64,000 nucleotides of DNA from Reticulitermes speratus. Taxonomy: Eukaryota > Arthropoda > Insecta > Blattodea > Rhinotermitidae. This document shows positions 34,212 to 44,707 of this stretch, in pieces. Each line of letters begins with the position of its first letter. Position 1 is the first letter of the stretch. The translations under genes and the position numbers were made by a program. The stretch spans positions 7,712,001 through 7,776,000 of the forward strand of contig JAJKFL010000011.1 in NCBI GenBank assembly GCA_021186555.1, written 5' to 3'. The notes beneath the pieces were generated by a model, which worked only from the letters and a program-made list of their open reading frames with translations, made no database searches and was not told where the DNA came from.

Positions 34212-34590
34212 AATACATTAATTTTTTGGCGCGTTCGCAAAATAGTGAAAAGCGACTATCAGCTTCGTTACGTGTCTGTCTGTCCGTCCGTCCGCATGGA
34301 ACAATTCGGATCCCACTGGACGGATTTCCATGGAATTTGATAAATTTTGTATATAATTTGAGTATTTTTCGAAAATCTGTCTAGAGAAAATTCATATTTG
34401 CTTAAAATCTGACAACAATAACGGGTACTTTACATGAAGACCTATGTACATTTATGATAATATCTCGCTGAATTCTTCTTAGAATGAGAAATGTTTCTGA
34501 CTAAAGTTGTAGAGAAAATCAACACACACATTTTATGTCCAGTAACGTTTTTCTGAAAATCGTGCCGTTTGTGAGATAATGTGGAAAAAT
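34212..34590 (+). repeat. Dispersed repeat, copy 2 (pair with 3028)
   Basis: Same block order and orientation as 3028-3385. The TCTG/TCCG run here is four to five units long. Ends are not sharply defined and no TSD was seen. Confidence 0.75.
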
Positions 34591-35184
34591 ATGGTAGAGC
34601 CAGACAGGCCACATTGACAATATACGTGTAACACGGCGCATGCGCTGTGCATGCTGGATAACTAAGGCTACAGACACACACTCACAATATGTAATACTTA
34701 TTGCTTTTCCACGGCAACAATGGTTAGGCGAACGCGCCTCAGTGTTACGTTACACGTACACTGCCTCTTATTTAAACTATGCACAGCACACCACTGCCGT
34801 TCCTAGCTTTCACAGTCGTATTACACACGCACATACGCACACACACATCCGTGAACTTGCCATACCATTAAAATCGGCGAAAACCCACAATCCCACGCCT
34901 GTAGCATTATTTAACTGCCTTACAAGTGCATGCGCAGGTCCGCGCTGCGAATAAAAGCAGCTCTATTGTTCGTCGTTTAAAATTTAAATATTAATAAGCA
35001 GCTCCTAGCACACGCGAACTACACTGAATCTCATGCTTTGTATGATATATGAAGTCGTCCCTTAAGCTGTAAGAACTCCCAATTGTAATGTATTATTTCT
35101 ACGGCGACAAGTAATTCAAAAATTTTTAGAGCGTTCTTCATCACGAATGTGGACTGCATCTAAATTTTAAATTCAAATTACAGT
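34591..35184. other. No recognised gene
   Basis: A 104-codon ORF (34640-34954) includes a (CACACA)-rich part near 34826-34850. No known domain. Confidence 0.4.
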
Positions 35185-35195
35185 AACGCGAATAG

Positions 35196-35495
35196 CCAGG
35201 GCCGTGCCATGGCTCAGGCGGTTAGTCGCCGGCCTCTCACCGCGGAAGCTCGGGTTCAATCCCGGTTAAGTCCATGTGGGATTTTTGGTGGACAAAGTGA
35301 CACTGGGACAGGTTCCCCCCCCCCCCCCCCAGTACTTCGGTTTTCCCCTGTAAATTTAATTTCACCAGTGCTTCATTACTTGGAAAAATGAAAAAACTGA
35401 TCACATTCCTCTTCATCTTCAGCACAGGGTTGCACAATAAGGCTGCGGTGCGTCTGTAGTATCTGCTGCGGGGCCCTTCATCACAAAAAAAAAAC
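35196..35495 (+). mobile_element. SINE-A copy, near full length, with TSD
   Basis: Head CCATGGCTCAGGCGGTTAG, B box GGTTCAATCCC, body 'acttcggttttcccctgt', 3' end 'tgctgcggggcccttca' and an A-run. TSD AACGCGAA(T/C)AG is at 35185-35195 and 35496-35506. A 16-nt C-run (35315-35330) replaces the usual TTTTTCCCC stretch. Confidence 0.92.
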
Positions 35496-35554
35496 AACGC
35501 GAACAGTCAGTAATATCTAAAGCTGTTCCTCATACCACTTCTTACAGTAACTTC

Positions 35555-35730
35555 ATAGTTATGAAACCGGTGTTTGCTTCGAATCCCGGCCGGAGCAAAA
35601 TTTGTGTAGTTTCCCTCAGTTGAGAAACTCTGGACTCTTGACCCGTTAAGATGGGACCGATACGTTGTCCCGAAACGTCGGTAAACAATTACCACACGAC
35701 GCCGCGTAATATCCCAGAAGAGCGCACATC
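35555..35730 (+). repeat. Single foldback arm (ACGU-type)
   Basis: Matches the right arm of 20127-20322 through 'gggaccgatac' and 'cgtcggtaaacaattacc'. The hammerhead-like core here is GUUAAGA (two substitutions), with intact stem II GGGAC/GUCCC and GAAA at 35672-35675. No inverted partner is present. Confidence 0.7.
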
Positions 35731-36517
35731 TCTGGAAAGATTCTTTCCATCTTATCCATACCAAATTCGATTATGAAACGTACGCAGTTGATACCATGTC
35801 TTTAAAGAACCAACTGACCGTTCTGATTTCGATTACACGCCATGGTTTCTTCACTAAATTTGTCATCGAGCTGAAACACAAAATAAAACGACTGCGCAGT
35901 ATCAGAAGACTGTCTTTTGTACTGCTGTTGCCTGCGGCTTGCCATTACATATTTCGCTCCTGACACCTACAATTAGTGTTTCTTTAGCACTTACAAAGTA
36001 GAAGGATCCTATTTAAAGAAAAGTACCACATCCCCTAGCCTCTTAGTCATGGTTACTGTTATATTTTCTTTTCTTCCAGCACTACTTGCATAAAATGCAG
36101 CGTCACTCTGACAAAGTAGCTCAGATGTTAGCAAAGTTAGCATTAAAGGCTTCAGACAGTAATCCAATAACATTACTTGTACGTGGTACTTTTCATATGC
36201 GGAGTTTATCGAGATAAAGAAATCCTTTCACAATTAAAATAAAAAACAGATGAAAACGGTATGTTCTGCGCGAATGACCCACTTTACTTACACATACGTA
36301 TCAAGTTAGCAAGTTTGAGAACAATACAACCCAACTGTCCGTTATGCGCTGCGACCTTCTGAAACCGCTCCTGGTAGGTGGCAAATTTTACGAGGTGTTC
36401 TATATATATAAAGCAATTCAATGTACGCCTTCCATTGTATCCAAGTCTTTTCTCGTATACTCATTGACAAAGACCAGTCGCATGCAGTAAATGTTTGATA
36501 GGGCACGTGTACAGGCC
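35731..36517. other. No recognisable feature
   Basis: No matched repeat. Minus-strand ORFs at 36342-36759 overlap the mariner end and are not supported. Confidence 0.4.
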
Positions 36518-36519
36518 TA

Positions 36520-37847
36520 CGAGGGCTGTCCAAAAAGTATCCGACTATATTTATTCCCGCGGTAAGTAATGGCGAAAGGGTGGGGAAACTGAGCGTAGTG
36601 GTAGAAGGGACTTTCATGCGCATGCGTGATTTTTTTCTGCCTCGCAACACCGCCGGATGCGTCTGTCGCTGCCAGATAGCGAAGAGGTGTAACACGTGTC
36701 CGTCGCATTCTCGTTTCGCTCAAGATGACAGAATGTTTGGGGCAGCGATACTGCATCAAGTTTTGTCAGAAACTTGGGGATACCCAAGCGGAAACAATCC
36801 GCAAAATTCAGCAGGCTTTCGGTGATGATGCAATGGGGGTCAATCAAATTAAAGAGTGGTTCAACCGCTTTAAAGATGGCCGCATGTCGGCGGACAGTGA
36901 CCAGCGTTCCGGGAGACCGTCAACGAGCCGAAATGCTGATGTCATTGACAAAGTGCGGACATTGATCATGGAGGACCGTCGTTTGACCGTCCGGGTGCTG
37001 ATGAGGATGGGATCAGCAGAGGTTCCGCAAACACGATTTTAACTGAGGATGTGGGAATGCGAAGAGTGGCGGCAAAATTTGTGCCCAAGCTGCTTTCGCC
37101 GGAGCAGCAACAACTCCGCCTTGAGGTCGCGCAGGACATGCTGGAGTGCGCCAACAAGGATCCTGAGTTCCTGAAGACTGTGATCACTGGTGACGAGTCG
37201 TGGGTGTACGGATATGACCCGGAAACCAAGGTCCAGTCGTCACAATGGAAGCATCCAACATCCCCGAGGCCAAAAAAAGCACGACACGTTCGGAGCAATG
37301 TGAAGGTGATACTGACTGTTTTCTTCGATTACCGGGGTGTTGTGCATCATGAGTACGCACCACTAGGCCAAACTGTTAATAAGGAGTACTACCAAGAAGT
37401 CCTCCGTCATCTTCGTGATGCAGTTCGGCGCAAGAGACAGGAGCTGTGGGACGCACGCAACTGGCAGCTGCATCATGACAATGCCCCAGCTCATTCATCA
37501 CAACTGATCCAGGGTTTCCTGGCTAAGCACGGCATTCCGCAGGTTCGCCAGGCTCCCTACTCTCCTGACATGGCTCCTTGTGATTTCTGGCTGTTCCCGA
37601 GATTGAAGACACCGCTAAAAGGCTCCCGTTTTGACAGCGGCGAGGACATCATACAGAACGCGACGGCGCAGCTGCACACCATTCCAAAACAAGCCTCCCA
37701 GAATTGCTTCCAGCGATGGAAGGACCGCTGGGCTAAGCGTGTGGAGTCACAAGGGGACTACTTTGAAGGGGATTAGGAATTGTAACCACCCAGATACAGA
37801 ACTTTTTTTTCCCGGCCCAAGGTCGGATACTTTTTGGACAGACCTCG
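36520..37847 (+). mobile_element. Mariner DNA transposon, near full length
   Basis: Terminal inverted repeats of at least 26 bp (36520-36545 and 37822-37847) match with one mismatch. They start CGAGG and contain CTGTCCAAAAAGTATCCGAC, and are flanked by TA at 36518-36519 and 37848-37849. The 1328-bp length is normal for mariner. It holds one transposase reading frame, broken once. Well-preserved ends suggest fairly recent activity, or cross-mobilisation. Confidence 0.95.
36725..37776 (+). pseudogene. Mariner transposase (DD34D), one frameshift
   Basis: Cut-and-paste transposase acting on the element's own ends. The N-terminal half (from MTECLGQRYC at 36725, start context caagATG) has the mariner DNA-binding pattern KFCQKLGDTQAET...EWFNRFKDG and RSGRPSTS. 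The frame shifts near 37005 and the rest runs open to 37776. Catalytic residues sit in TGDESW (D at 37192-37194), HHDNAPAH (D at 37477-37479) and YSPDMAPCD (D at 37582-37584), with 34 residues between the last two, so the triad is complete. Total length is about 350 codons, as expected for mariner. The single frameshift should abolish activity unless it is a sequence error. Confidence 0.93.
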
Positions 37848-37859
37848 TATACATGGATG

Positions 37860-38120
37860 CAGTGGCGTAGTTAGGATTTTTGGCGCCAGGGGCGAGTAAT
37901 TCACAATGGCCGCCCCTAACACAAATTATTAACTTTAAAATAATCACAATTATTTGTTGAGTTTCCTTTTATTTGGCTCAATAACTTAAAATTTGTTGAG
38001 AGAAGAAAATCTTTTTTTAATTTAAAATATTCATTTTTTTCCGCCCCTTCGACTCTGCCGCCCGGACAGCCCGCCACACCCCCCCCCCCCCCCCCCCCAC
38101 CAACATCAGCTACGCCCCTG
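37860..38120. mobile_element. hAT-like MITE, 261 bp
   Basis: Ends CAGTGGCGTAGTTAG and (complement) CAGGGGCGTAGCTGA are imperfect inverted repeats. The flanking 8-mers CATGGATG (37852-37859) and CATGGATA (38121-38128) match 7/8, as expected for hAT. A 20-nt C-run is at 38079-38098. It starts 12 bp after the mariner end. Confidence 0.8.
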
Positions 38121-38128
38121 CATGGATA

Positions 38129-39119
38129 TGAACGGTGTAGGAAAGTCACGTTCAAAAATATTAAACCTAAAGCATGAGAAGAGAAATGAATTATTAAAGA
38201 TATTCCAGGGATGCGTTACAATTCGTTATGCTGGTCACACACTACACAGCTGCTTACATCAACCTGAAATTCAATGCAAGGGAAAATGAGGCATTTTTCA
38301 GAAACCACAGCGTAACTGGAACCTCAGCGAGAAGTGCAATTCTATAAAGGTAGACCTATATTTATATATTTCAAATGAGTCCTTCCCTACATTCCACTGT
38401 GCCACAAATTGTTTTCCCTTGTATTTCGTAAAATATTGCAACATCGATTAATGTGCCAAATAAAAGGTTTCCAGAGCATATATTTTATGCACTGAATCAA
38501 TTATTTCGAAAAAAAAAATGGGCCGCTTTTTAAAAATCGATAAGGTGTGATTTGAGTTCTAGGTAGGGTAAGTAGGGCTATACTGGACTGATATGAACCA
38601 AAAGCAATTTCTACCGACAAATTTAGGCGCACACAACGAATGTCCAATTTCAGTAACAGTTTTAGTGGCCAAACTTGCTAGTGGACAAGCAGCTGGACAG
38701 ACAGAGAGATAAAAACCCAGACAGAGAGATAAAAATGCATCCGCTTCATGAACTTCGTACGAAGTATATATCAGAGGAATAATACAATTCGTAGGGTAAT
38801 TAGCTGGGCAAACCCCGACAGTCACGTCCATTTCGTGCTGTGACGATTATGACTCCACACAATGCCAGCAGGGTCGATCACATAAAATAACCATCACGAC
38901 ATTTAGTCACATGGTGTGATATTCTTTAAATAAACGTTTACGAAATAAAAAACTGTAAACTGTGTAGCTACACTTGAAAAACTAATTAAAACTAACATTA
39001 CTGGTCTCAATTTCATTCGCGGAAATTAAAGCTATCAAAATATAACACGCCGAGGCTTCCAAAACTAGTAACCATTTCTTAACCACGATCCATTAACCAG
39101 GAAGATGGCTTCAGTTGTG
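38129..39119. other. No recognised gene
   Basis: A 90-codon minus-strand ORF (38559-38831) has no known domain. Confidence 0.4.
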
Positions 39120-39124
39120 ATTCT

Positions 39125-39345
39125 TATGCCTTCTATTAAGAATGTCGCCGATTCGAGTTTCCACCGAGGCACAGGGTGATCTGACCGATATATCCGCGGG
39201 TATCCTCAGTCACTTCCGGCAAATGTCAAGACGGTAACTTAAATTTTGCGACGGCCACTTCCTTCCAGATCCTCTCCAAGTCATGACTCACTATCACCCC
39301 ACCACTACACGCTACTACTGATACTATCGCTGAATAAGCCGTAAA
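39125..39345 (+). mobile_element. SINE-F copy
   Basis: 'gccgattcgagtttccaccg' (B-box region), 'gggtatcctcagtcacttcc' and 'cacttccttccagatcctct' follow the order of a common insect tRNA SINE. The same 3' half occurs at 42662-42775. Confidence 0.6.
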
Positions 39346-39410
39346 TAAATAAGTGACCTAATTCAGATAAATAACCAGCTACGGGACGACGAACCTAAGT
39401 GAGTTTAATA

Positions 39411-39719
39411 GGGCAGAGCATGTAGCACGTATGGGTGAGGGGAGAGGTGCATACAGGATTTTGGTGGGGAGACCCGAGGGAAGGCGACCACTTGGAAGAC
39501 CCAGGCGTAGATGGGAGGATAATATTAAAATGGATCTTCAAGAAGTGGGATGGGGGCATGGACTGGATTGATATGGCTCGGGATAGGGACAGGTGGCGGG
39601 CTCTTGTGAGTGCGGTAATGAACCTTCGGGTTCCATAAAACGCAGGGAATTTCTTGACTAGCTGAGGACCTGTTAGCTTCTCAAGAAGGACTCTGCTCCA
39701 TGGAGTTAGTTAGTTAGTT
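39411..39719 (+). mobile_element. LINE-X, 309-bp truncated copy with 13-bp TSD
   Basis: Begins inside the WAGHVAR region and ends in (TTAG)n. TSD AGTGAGTTTAATA is at 39398-39410 and 39720-39732. The coding part is only about 70 codons and is frame-broken. Confidence 0.93.
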
Positions 39720-40078
39720 AGTGAGTTTAATATTTAATTTTCGCTAATCGTACTTATTTCATAAGTAAAGACAGGGCTTACAGTATGTCCAAATGAATAC
39801 AGCCGCCCAGTTGCCTGTTCACACCCATTTGCCTTTGAACCAAATGACACATTACCACGAAACTTGTACAGTGTATGTGTTGGAGACTGCAGGAGACTGT
39901 ACACAGTGTTTACGTCACAGCCTATGTATTTCTTGTTGTTTTAATTTGTACTAGTGGCAATTACAAACATAAACGGATCATTAAATTGTAAATATTAAGA
40001 TTCTTAATTTAATTTCTGGCACGTTCAACATACGTATAGACTGCTCTGAAATAAAACAGGCGTAACACATGGATCAAA

Positions 40079-40628
40079 ATATAAAGGTTAAGAAATACAG
40101 AACTATAATTTTGCCTGTTGTTTCGTATGGGTGTGAAACTTGGTCTCTCACGCTGAGGGAGGAACATAGGCTGAGGGTGTTCGAGAATAGGGTGCTGAGG
40201 AGGATATTTGGGCCTAAGAGGAACGAGGTAACAGTGGAGTGGAGAAGACTACATAACGAGGAGCTTAATGATCTGTACTCATCACCAAATATTATTCGGG
40301 TGATTAAATCAAGAAGAATCAGGTGGGCAGGGCATGTAGCACGTATGGGTGAGGGGAGAGGCGCATACAGGGTTTTGATGGGGAGACCTGAGGGAAGGAG
40401 ACCACTTGGAAGACCCAGGCGTAGATGGGAGGATAATATTAAAATGGATCTTCAAGAAGTGGGATGGGGGCATGGACTGGATTGATATGGCTCAGGATAG
40501 GGACAGGTGGCGGGCTGTTGTGAATGCGGTAATGAACCTTCGGGTTCCGTAAAATGCGGGGAATTTCTTGACTAGCTGACGAACCTGTTAGCTTCTCAAG
40601 AAGGAGTCTGCTCCATGGAGTTAATTAG
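40079..40628 (+). mobile_element. LINE-X, 550-bp truncated copy
   Basis: Begins near the [13 protein letters not shown] region and ends after 'ctccatggagttaattagt' with a decayed tail. The open frame 40069-40485 covers [10 protein letters not shown] to VGWGHGLD, then shifts before the usual end. No clear TSD. Confidence 0.88.
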
Positions 40629-42369
40629 TCAGTTATCTCTTCTTCCTACAAATTTGGTATAGAACTTCCTACCTCATTACGGATTAAGTCCTTCAAGGTT
40701 TAGTCGAAATTTCTAAAAGTAATCTCACAATAATATCTGCGAAAATGCACACAACAAATTACCCTAATTATTTTTGAGGTTTTCTAATTCGGCTCCACCA
40801 ACGCCCCCCCCTCCCCCACACACACACACACTTCGAATCTCGTTAAACAGTCAAATGATGTTTATGAAACAGCCTTTATTACTGAAAACAAACGAAAGGC
40901 ACAAATTCGGTAAGTAAACAAAACACCTACTGATAGCGCTTTGACACCGATGATACTGCACCTACATAGCTACTGCTGCCCTACGTAATATCACTGCGTG
41001 TTTCACACCAACCGTATTTTAAAGCGTGTTTCTGAACAGCAGTACACAGCACTACAAGGCAAACCGCACAGTATCAAACACAGCACTAGAATACTGTGCA
41101 CACTGAGATATTATTTAAAATAATGTGCGCTTCTAAAATCCGAATTATCGTATATGTATTAATACGGTAAAGTTTAAATCTAATAAAGACCAATTTGAGA
41201 TCCTCTACATGTGTTTCAGCGAACAATTTACGATCTTCAGGGTTTTTTTTTGTAGCAGAGAACTACAAATACATTTCATACATGTCACTTTTCTTCTGCA
41301 TTTGATGGTCGACATTAGATTTATGATAAAATGCACGGTACATATATTACAATATATGGTAAGATTTGTTTGCGACATGATGATTACTAAACTACCGAAC
41401 GAATCTTTTCAAGATCGACATTTTTAGAAAGTTTATGATTCGACACTGAAGGCGAACTCATTTCTTATTAAGTCCTTCTCAAAAAAAAAATGTTTTTAAC
41501 AAAAAAAATTGACAGTGCTGCCTCAGGCGGAGATCAATTGAAGCTAACATATTTCACGTACTTCCCTTCGCTTCCGCTTGAGACAGGATTGTAAATTTTA
41601 AAGTTTTGTTTCTTATTTGCACGTGATAGAAAGCTTCGGTTTCTTATTTACACATTGCTTCAGACCCGTTGATCGCCGAAATAAATTACCCAGCACCGAG
41701 CATTAGTAAGTACAATTTGTAATGTTTCTAAAGATGGCGTTAATTTTTGCTGGTTAGATATTTTACTGTTTCTATGTGCGAATTATTCGTTATAAAACAA
41801 AATAAACAAATAACAGAAATAATTCAGCAATACTATATGAGGAAAACCTTTCATGAGAACAATTACAGACATGATAAACCATTTCTCAGTATTAGCATAA
41901 ATGATCAGATGTGCCTTATAGGCAAAGCGGAGATACTAAAAAGTGGTCTGCAGTTCACTATGATAAATATAAAGAGCACAATCGGCCACTATGTTCGCAT
42001 TTTTCAGTTTCAGCTTTGTTATAAAATGTTTTTAAGTACCCTGCGACTTTACTCAGTTCTCGGACGATTAGCAGTCGTTCTTTTAACTGGTTTCGTTTCC
42101 TTCACAAGCTGCCTTTCAATGTCGCCCGCTTCTGCCGCCTATCTCCTGCAGCATACTCACACAACGCAATATAATACCACTCTGCTTTCTATAACCGGGA
42201 GCTCCGCGCGGTCGGTGGAATTTCCTTGTCAATATTCCTAACTAATTGTTTCTTAAAGCCGATCATTCATTTGGCACAGACAATATTTTCCCTTAAAACT
42301 GAACGAATTTACAGAATTATCCAATCACTGAGACAGCTGAAGCAGCAACAATGCTCTGTACTTCTTACT
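40629..42369. other. No recognised gene
   Basis: A 164-codon plus-strand ORF (41747-42241) is the longest ORF not explained by repeats on this strand. It has no recognisable domain or repeat composition, and its SLRLYSVLGRLAVVLL stretch is hydrophobic. It could be chance in AT-rich DNA. Confidence 0.35.
41205..41241 (-). ncRNA. Decayed hammerhead-like motif
   Basis: Minus strand. CUGAAGA, then UCG..., GAAACACAUGUAG. Core and stem III palindrome are present, but stem II and stem I pair poorly. Confidence 0.35.
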
Positions 42370-42775
42370 GGGAACACACCTGGTTCGAATCTCCGCTGAC
42401 ACGTAGGTTTTCCCGAGTTCTTCCATCATCTTCCTCAGACCTCTCTAGGTAAATACCTGGTTCGGACATCGATTAAGCAGCAACAACAGTGGGACTCGGT
42501 TATAACGTCATGAAAGGGACTAGATATTTTGTGTCGTTATAAACGAGAGTTGTCCTAACCGAGTAACGGTTAACAGCGAGGAATTAATTGGTAGTACAGA
42601 GTATCTGACGCTATAAAGGAGGTGACGTACAAACAGATGTCGTTATAACCGGGTTCGACTATACTTCCTTTCAAATCCTCTTCGAGTCATCATTCACCAA
42701 TCATTCCACCCTCTACACCACACAGCCTGCTATACTGACAGCGCCGTGCAGTAACCCCCTCAAAAATAAATAATA
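42370..42775 (+). mobile_element. SINE-F copy split by a MITE
   Basis: B box GGTTCGAATCTCC near 42382, then 'ggttttcccgagttcttcc'. The 3' half 'cttcctttcaaatcctcttc' resumes at 42664 after the MITE. Confidence 0.6.
42488..42660. mobile_element. MITE with CGGTTATAACG ends
   Basis: The first 22 nt and the complement of the last 22 nt match at 18 positions and share CGGTTATAACG. Length is about 173 bp with no coding sequence. The TSD is unclear. It interrupts SINE-F. Confidence 0.7.
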
Positions 42776-42949
42776 AGTTATTTTATGACCTTTATTGCAG
42801 GATCATTTCAAATCTATTTCGCCCGTTTTATGAAGGTTTACACAGTGACAGAACGGAGAAAACAAACGTATAACATTATCTTAGGTAGCGCCATCCCATT
42901 GGATTATCAGAATTAAGTGGTTAGTGAATAAAAACATACAAACTCAACT

Positions 42950-43262
42950 TCTACATTGTAAAAACACACGTGTTTTAACTTAATCATGCTACATGTTTCG
43001 GCAGTAGGCCATCATCATGCACATCATCAAAATAATATACAAGGGTTGTGGAACAATACCCAGAGAGGCCAACACCTTACAACATCGTTGTGATATTCTT
43101 GTACAATGCTATTGTAAAGTGGTGGCCTGTCTGGGTACTGTTCCACTTCCCTTGCATATTTTTGTGACGATGTCCCTGATGATAGCCGTACGGCCGAAAC
43201 ATGTAGCATTAAGTTAAAAAAACGAGTGTTTCTACACTGCAGCGGTTGAGTTTTTACGTTTT
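42950..43262. repeat. Foldback with two hammerhead-like arms
   Basis: Inverted arms of about 130 bp meet near 43107. Both share 'tggaacagtaccc'-type text and 'ctacatgtttcggc' or its complement. Minus-strand motif (42980-43022): core AUGAUGA (C3 to A), stem II GGC/GCC, GAAA, ACAUGU, stem I GUGC/GCAU. Plus-strand motif (43172-43212): CUGAUGA, stem II with one A.C mismatch, GAAA, ACAUGU, weak stem I. Each arm has lost a different part. Confidence 0.8.
43172..43212 (+). ncRNA. Hammerhead-like motif, intact core
   Basis: CUGAUGA is at 43176-43182, the extra U at 43183, stem II GCC/GGC closed by an A.C mismatch, GAAA at 43196-43199, palindromic ACAUGU and H17 = A at 43205. Stem I keeps about three of five pairs. 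Confidence 0.55.
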
Positions 43263-44289
43263 GATTTACTGACCACTTAAAACATGTAATACTAGTTGAG
43301 TCTGAAATACAAATTATTTCACATTTGTTTCAAAAAAAAAATAAGGTAACAGCCTATCTCACATGACACAGCATCACGTGACCGTGGACTTCACCACGTA
43401 ACGGGCACGTGTAGATCGTGTGTGTCGTCATAAAGCCATATGAGGCCACTAAGCGTGTCATATCGCCATATCAGTTGGCAGGCCCGCTACAAACATGGTC
43501 AAATGTGGATGTAGCCAGCGTGATTCGATATTTGTTTGTGAATGGTGTTGCACCAGCGGAAATGCATCGCCAGTTGATGTATGCATTACGTAGCACGCGT
43601 GATGTAAAGTAAACAAATGCGGATATGGTGTTAAGCTCCTATAACGGCAGGACAGAGGTTGACAACAAGCAGCGTCTCGAACGCCCAAGCACGTCCTCTA
43701 CGTCGTGCAGATGCCCTCATCAGAGACGGCAGGCGCATTAAGCGAACTGACGTTTCGGTGGGTAGTGCGCACAGCACTGCCCGCGACCAACTAGATTATA
43801 GAAAAGCGTGTGCACTCTGGGTGATCGACATATGATGATTTCACACACACACAATCTCTCCCTCACACGCATCTGACATACTCGCCGATGACGGCGAGCA
43901 GTTTCTGCAATGCATTGTTACGTGGGTTAATCACGAGATACCCGAAAAAAAGCATCAATGCGTGGACACACACATCTTCTCCTCCATCAAGCAAGTACAA
44001 AGCAAATGCCATGAGTAAGGAAGATTATTACAACTGTTTTTGGACAAGAGATGTACGCTTCTTGCAGTGTCTCTCAGCTACTGAGCGTTACTGTCGTGCA
44101 CTCGACAGGTTATGACCCGCCATTCGTCGCAAAAGGCCTCAGTTCTGCGCCAAAGCATCTTCATTTTGTACTATAATGCCATTCCCACCCCACTCCACCC
44201 CCACAGTCGGATTTCGCGTCCAGTCGTTTCCATTTCGTTGTACCTCTTTAAGACTCACCTAGCTGGCAAGCGATTTGCAACAGCCGTCG
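43263..44289. other. No recognised gene
   Basis: ORFs of 64-76 codons overlap on both strands (43418-44115) without known motifs. Slightly more GC-rich than its surroundings. Confidence 0.35.
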
Positions 44290-44297
44290 ACGTCAAG

Positions 44298-44699
44298 CAG
44301 TGCTTCCCAAACCTGGGTAAATTACCCAAAATTGAGTAAAAGTGGTGAATAATTACCAAATTTTTTGTGGCTGCCAAAATGTTTAGAGATGTTTAAAATA
44401 AAGACATTGCATCAAACATATTACTTGCTTCCTATTTTTTTACCGATCTCTCATCACTTGTCAAATATGTTTTCTGTGCAGTTAGTGTGAGTGCGGTAAT
44501 GAACCTTCGGGTTCCATAAAACGCGGGGAATTTCTTGACTAGCTGACAAACTAATAGCTTCTCAAGAAGGACTCTGCTCCATGGAGTTAGTTTAGTTAGT
44601 TAGTTAGTTAGTGCAGTTAGTGTTTTACCTACATTGGGTAAAAAGGACTTTCTGATAAGCGGTTTTGTGTAATGAAGGAAAAAGGTTTGGGAAGCACTG
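44298..44699. mobile_element. hAT-like MITE interrupted by LINE-X
   Basis: Perfect 17-bp terminal inverted repeats begin CAGTGCTTCCCAAACCT. The flanking 8-mers ACGTCAAG (44290-44297) and ACGCAAAG (44700-44707) match 6/8. Without the LINE insertion it is about 267 bp. Confidence 0.85.
44489..44610 (+). mobile_element. LINE-X, 122-bp micro-insertion
   Basis: Only the last codons (SAVMNLRVP), the 3' UTR and the (TTAG)n tail are present. Perfect TSD GTGCAGTTAGTGT is at 44476-44488 and 44611-44623. It lies inside the hAT MITE, so it is younger than that element. Confidence 0.95.
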
Positions 44700-44707
44700 A
44701 CGCAAAG

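Noticed and set aside
37916..38155. A glycine-rich protein on the minus strand
   Set aside because: The glycine run is the complement of a 20-nt C-run inside the hAT-like MITE.
41747..42241. A 164-codon plus-strand gene
   Set aside because: No domain, signal peptide or neighbouring exon evidence that I can see.
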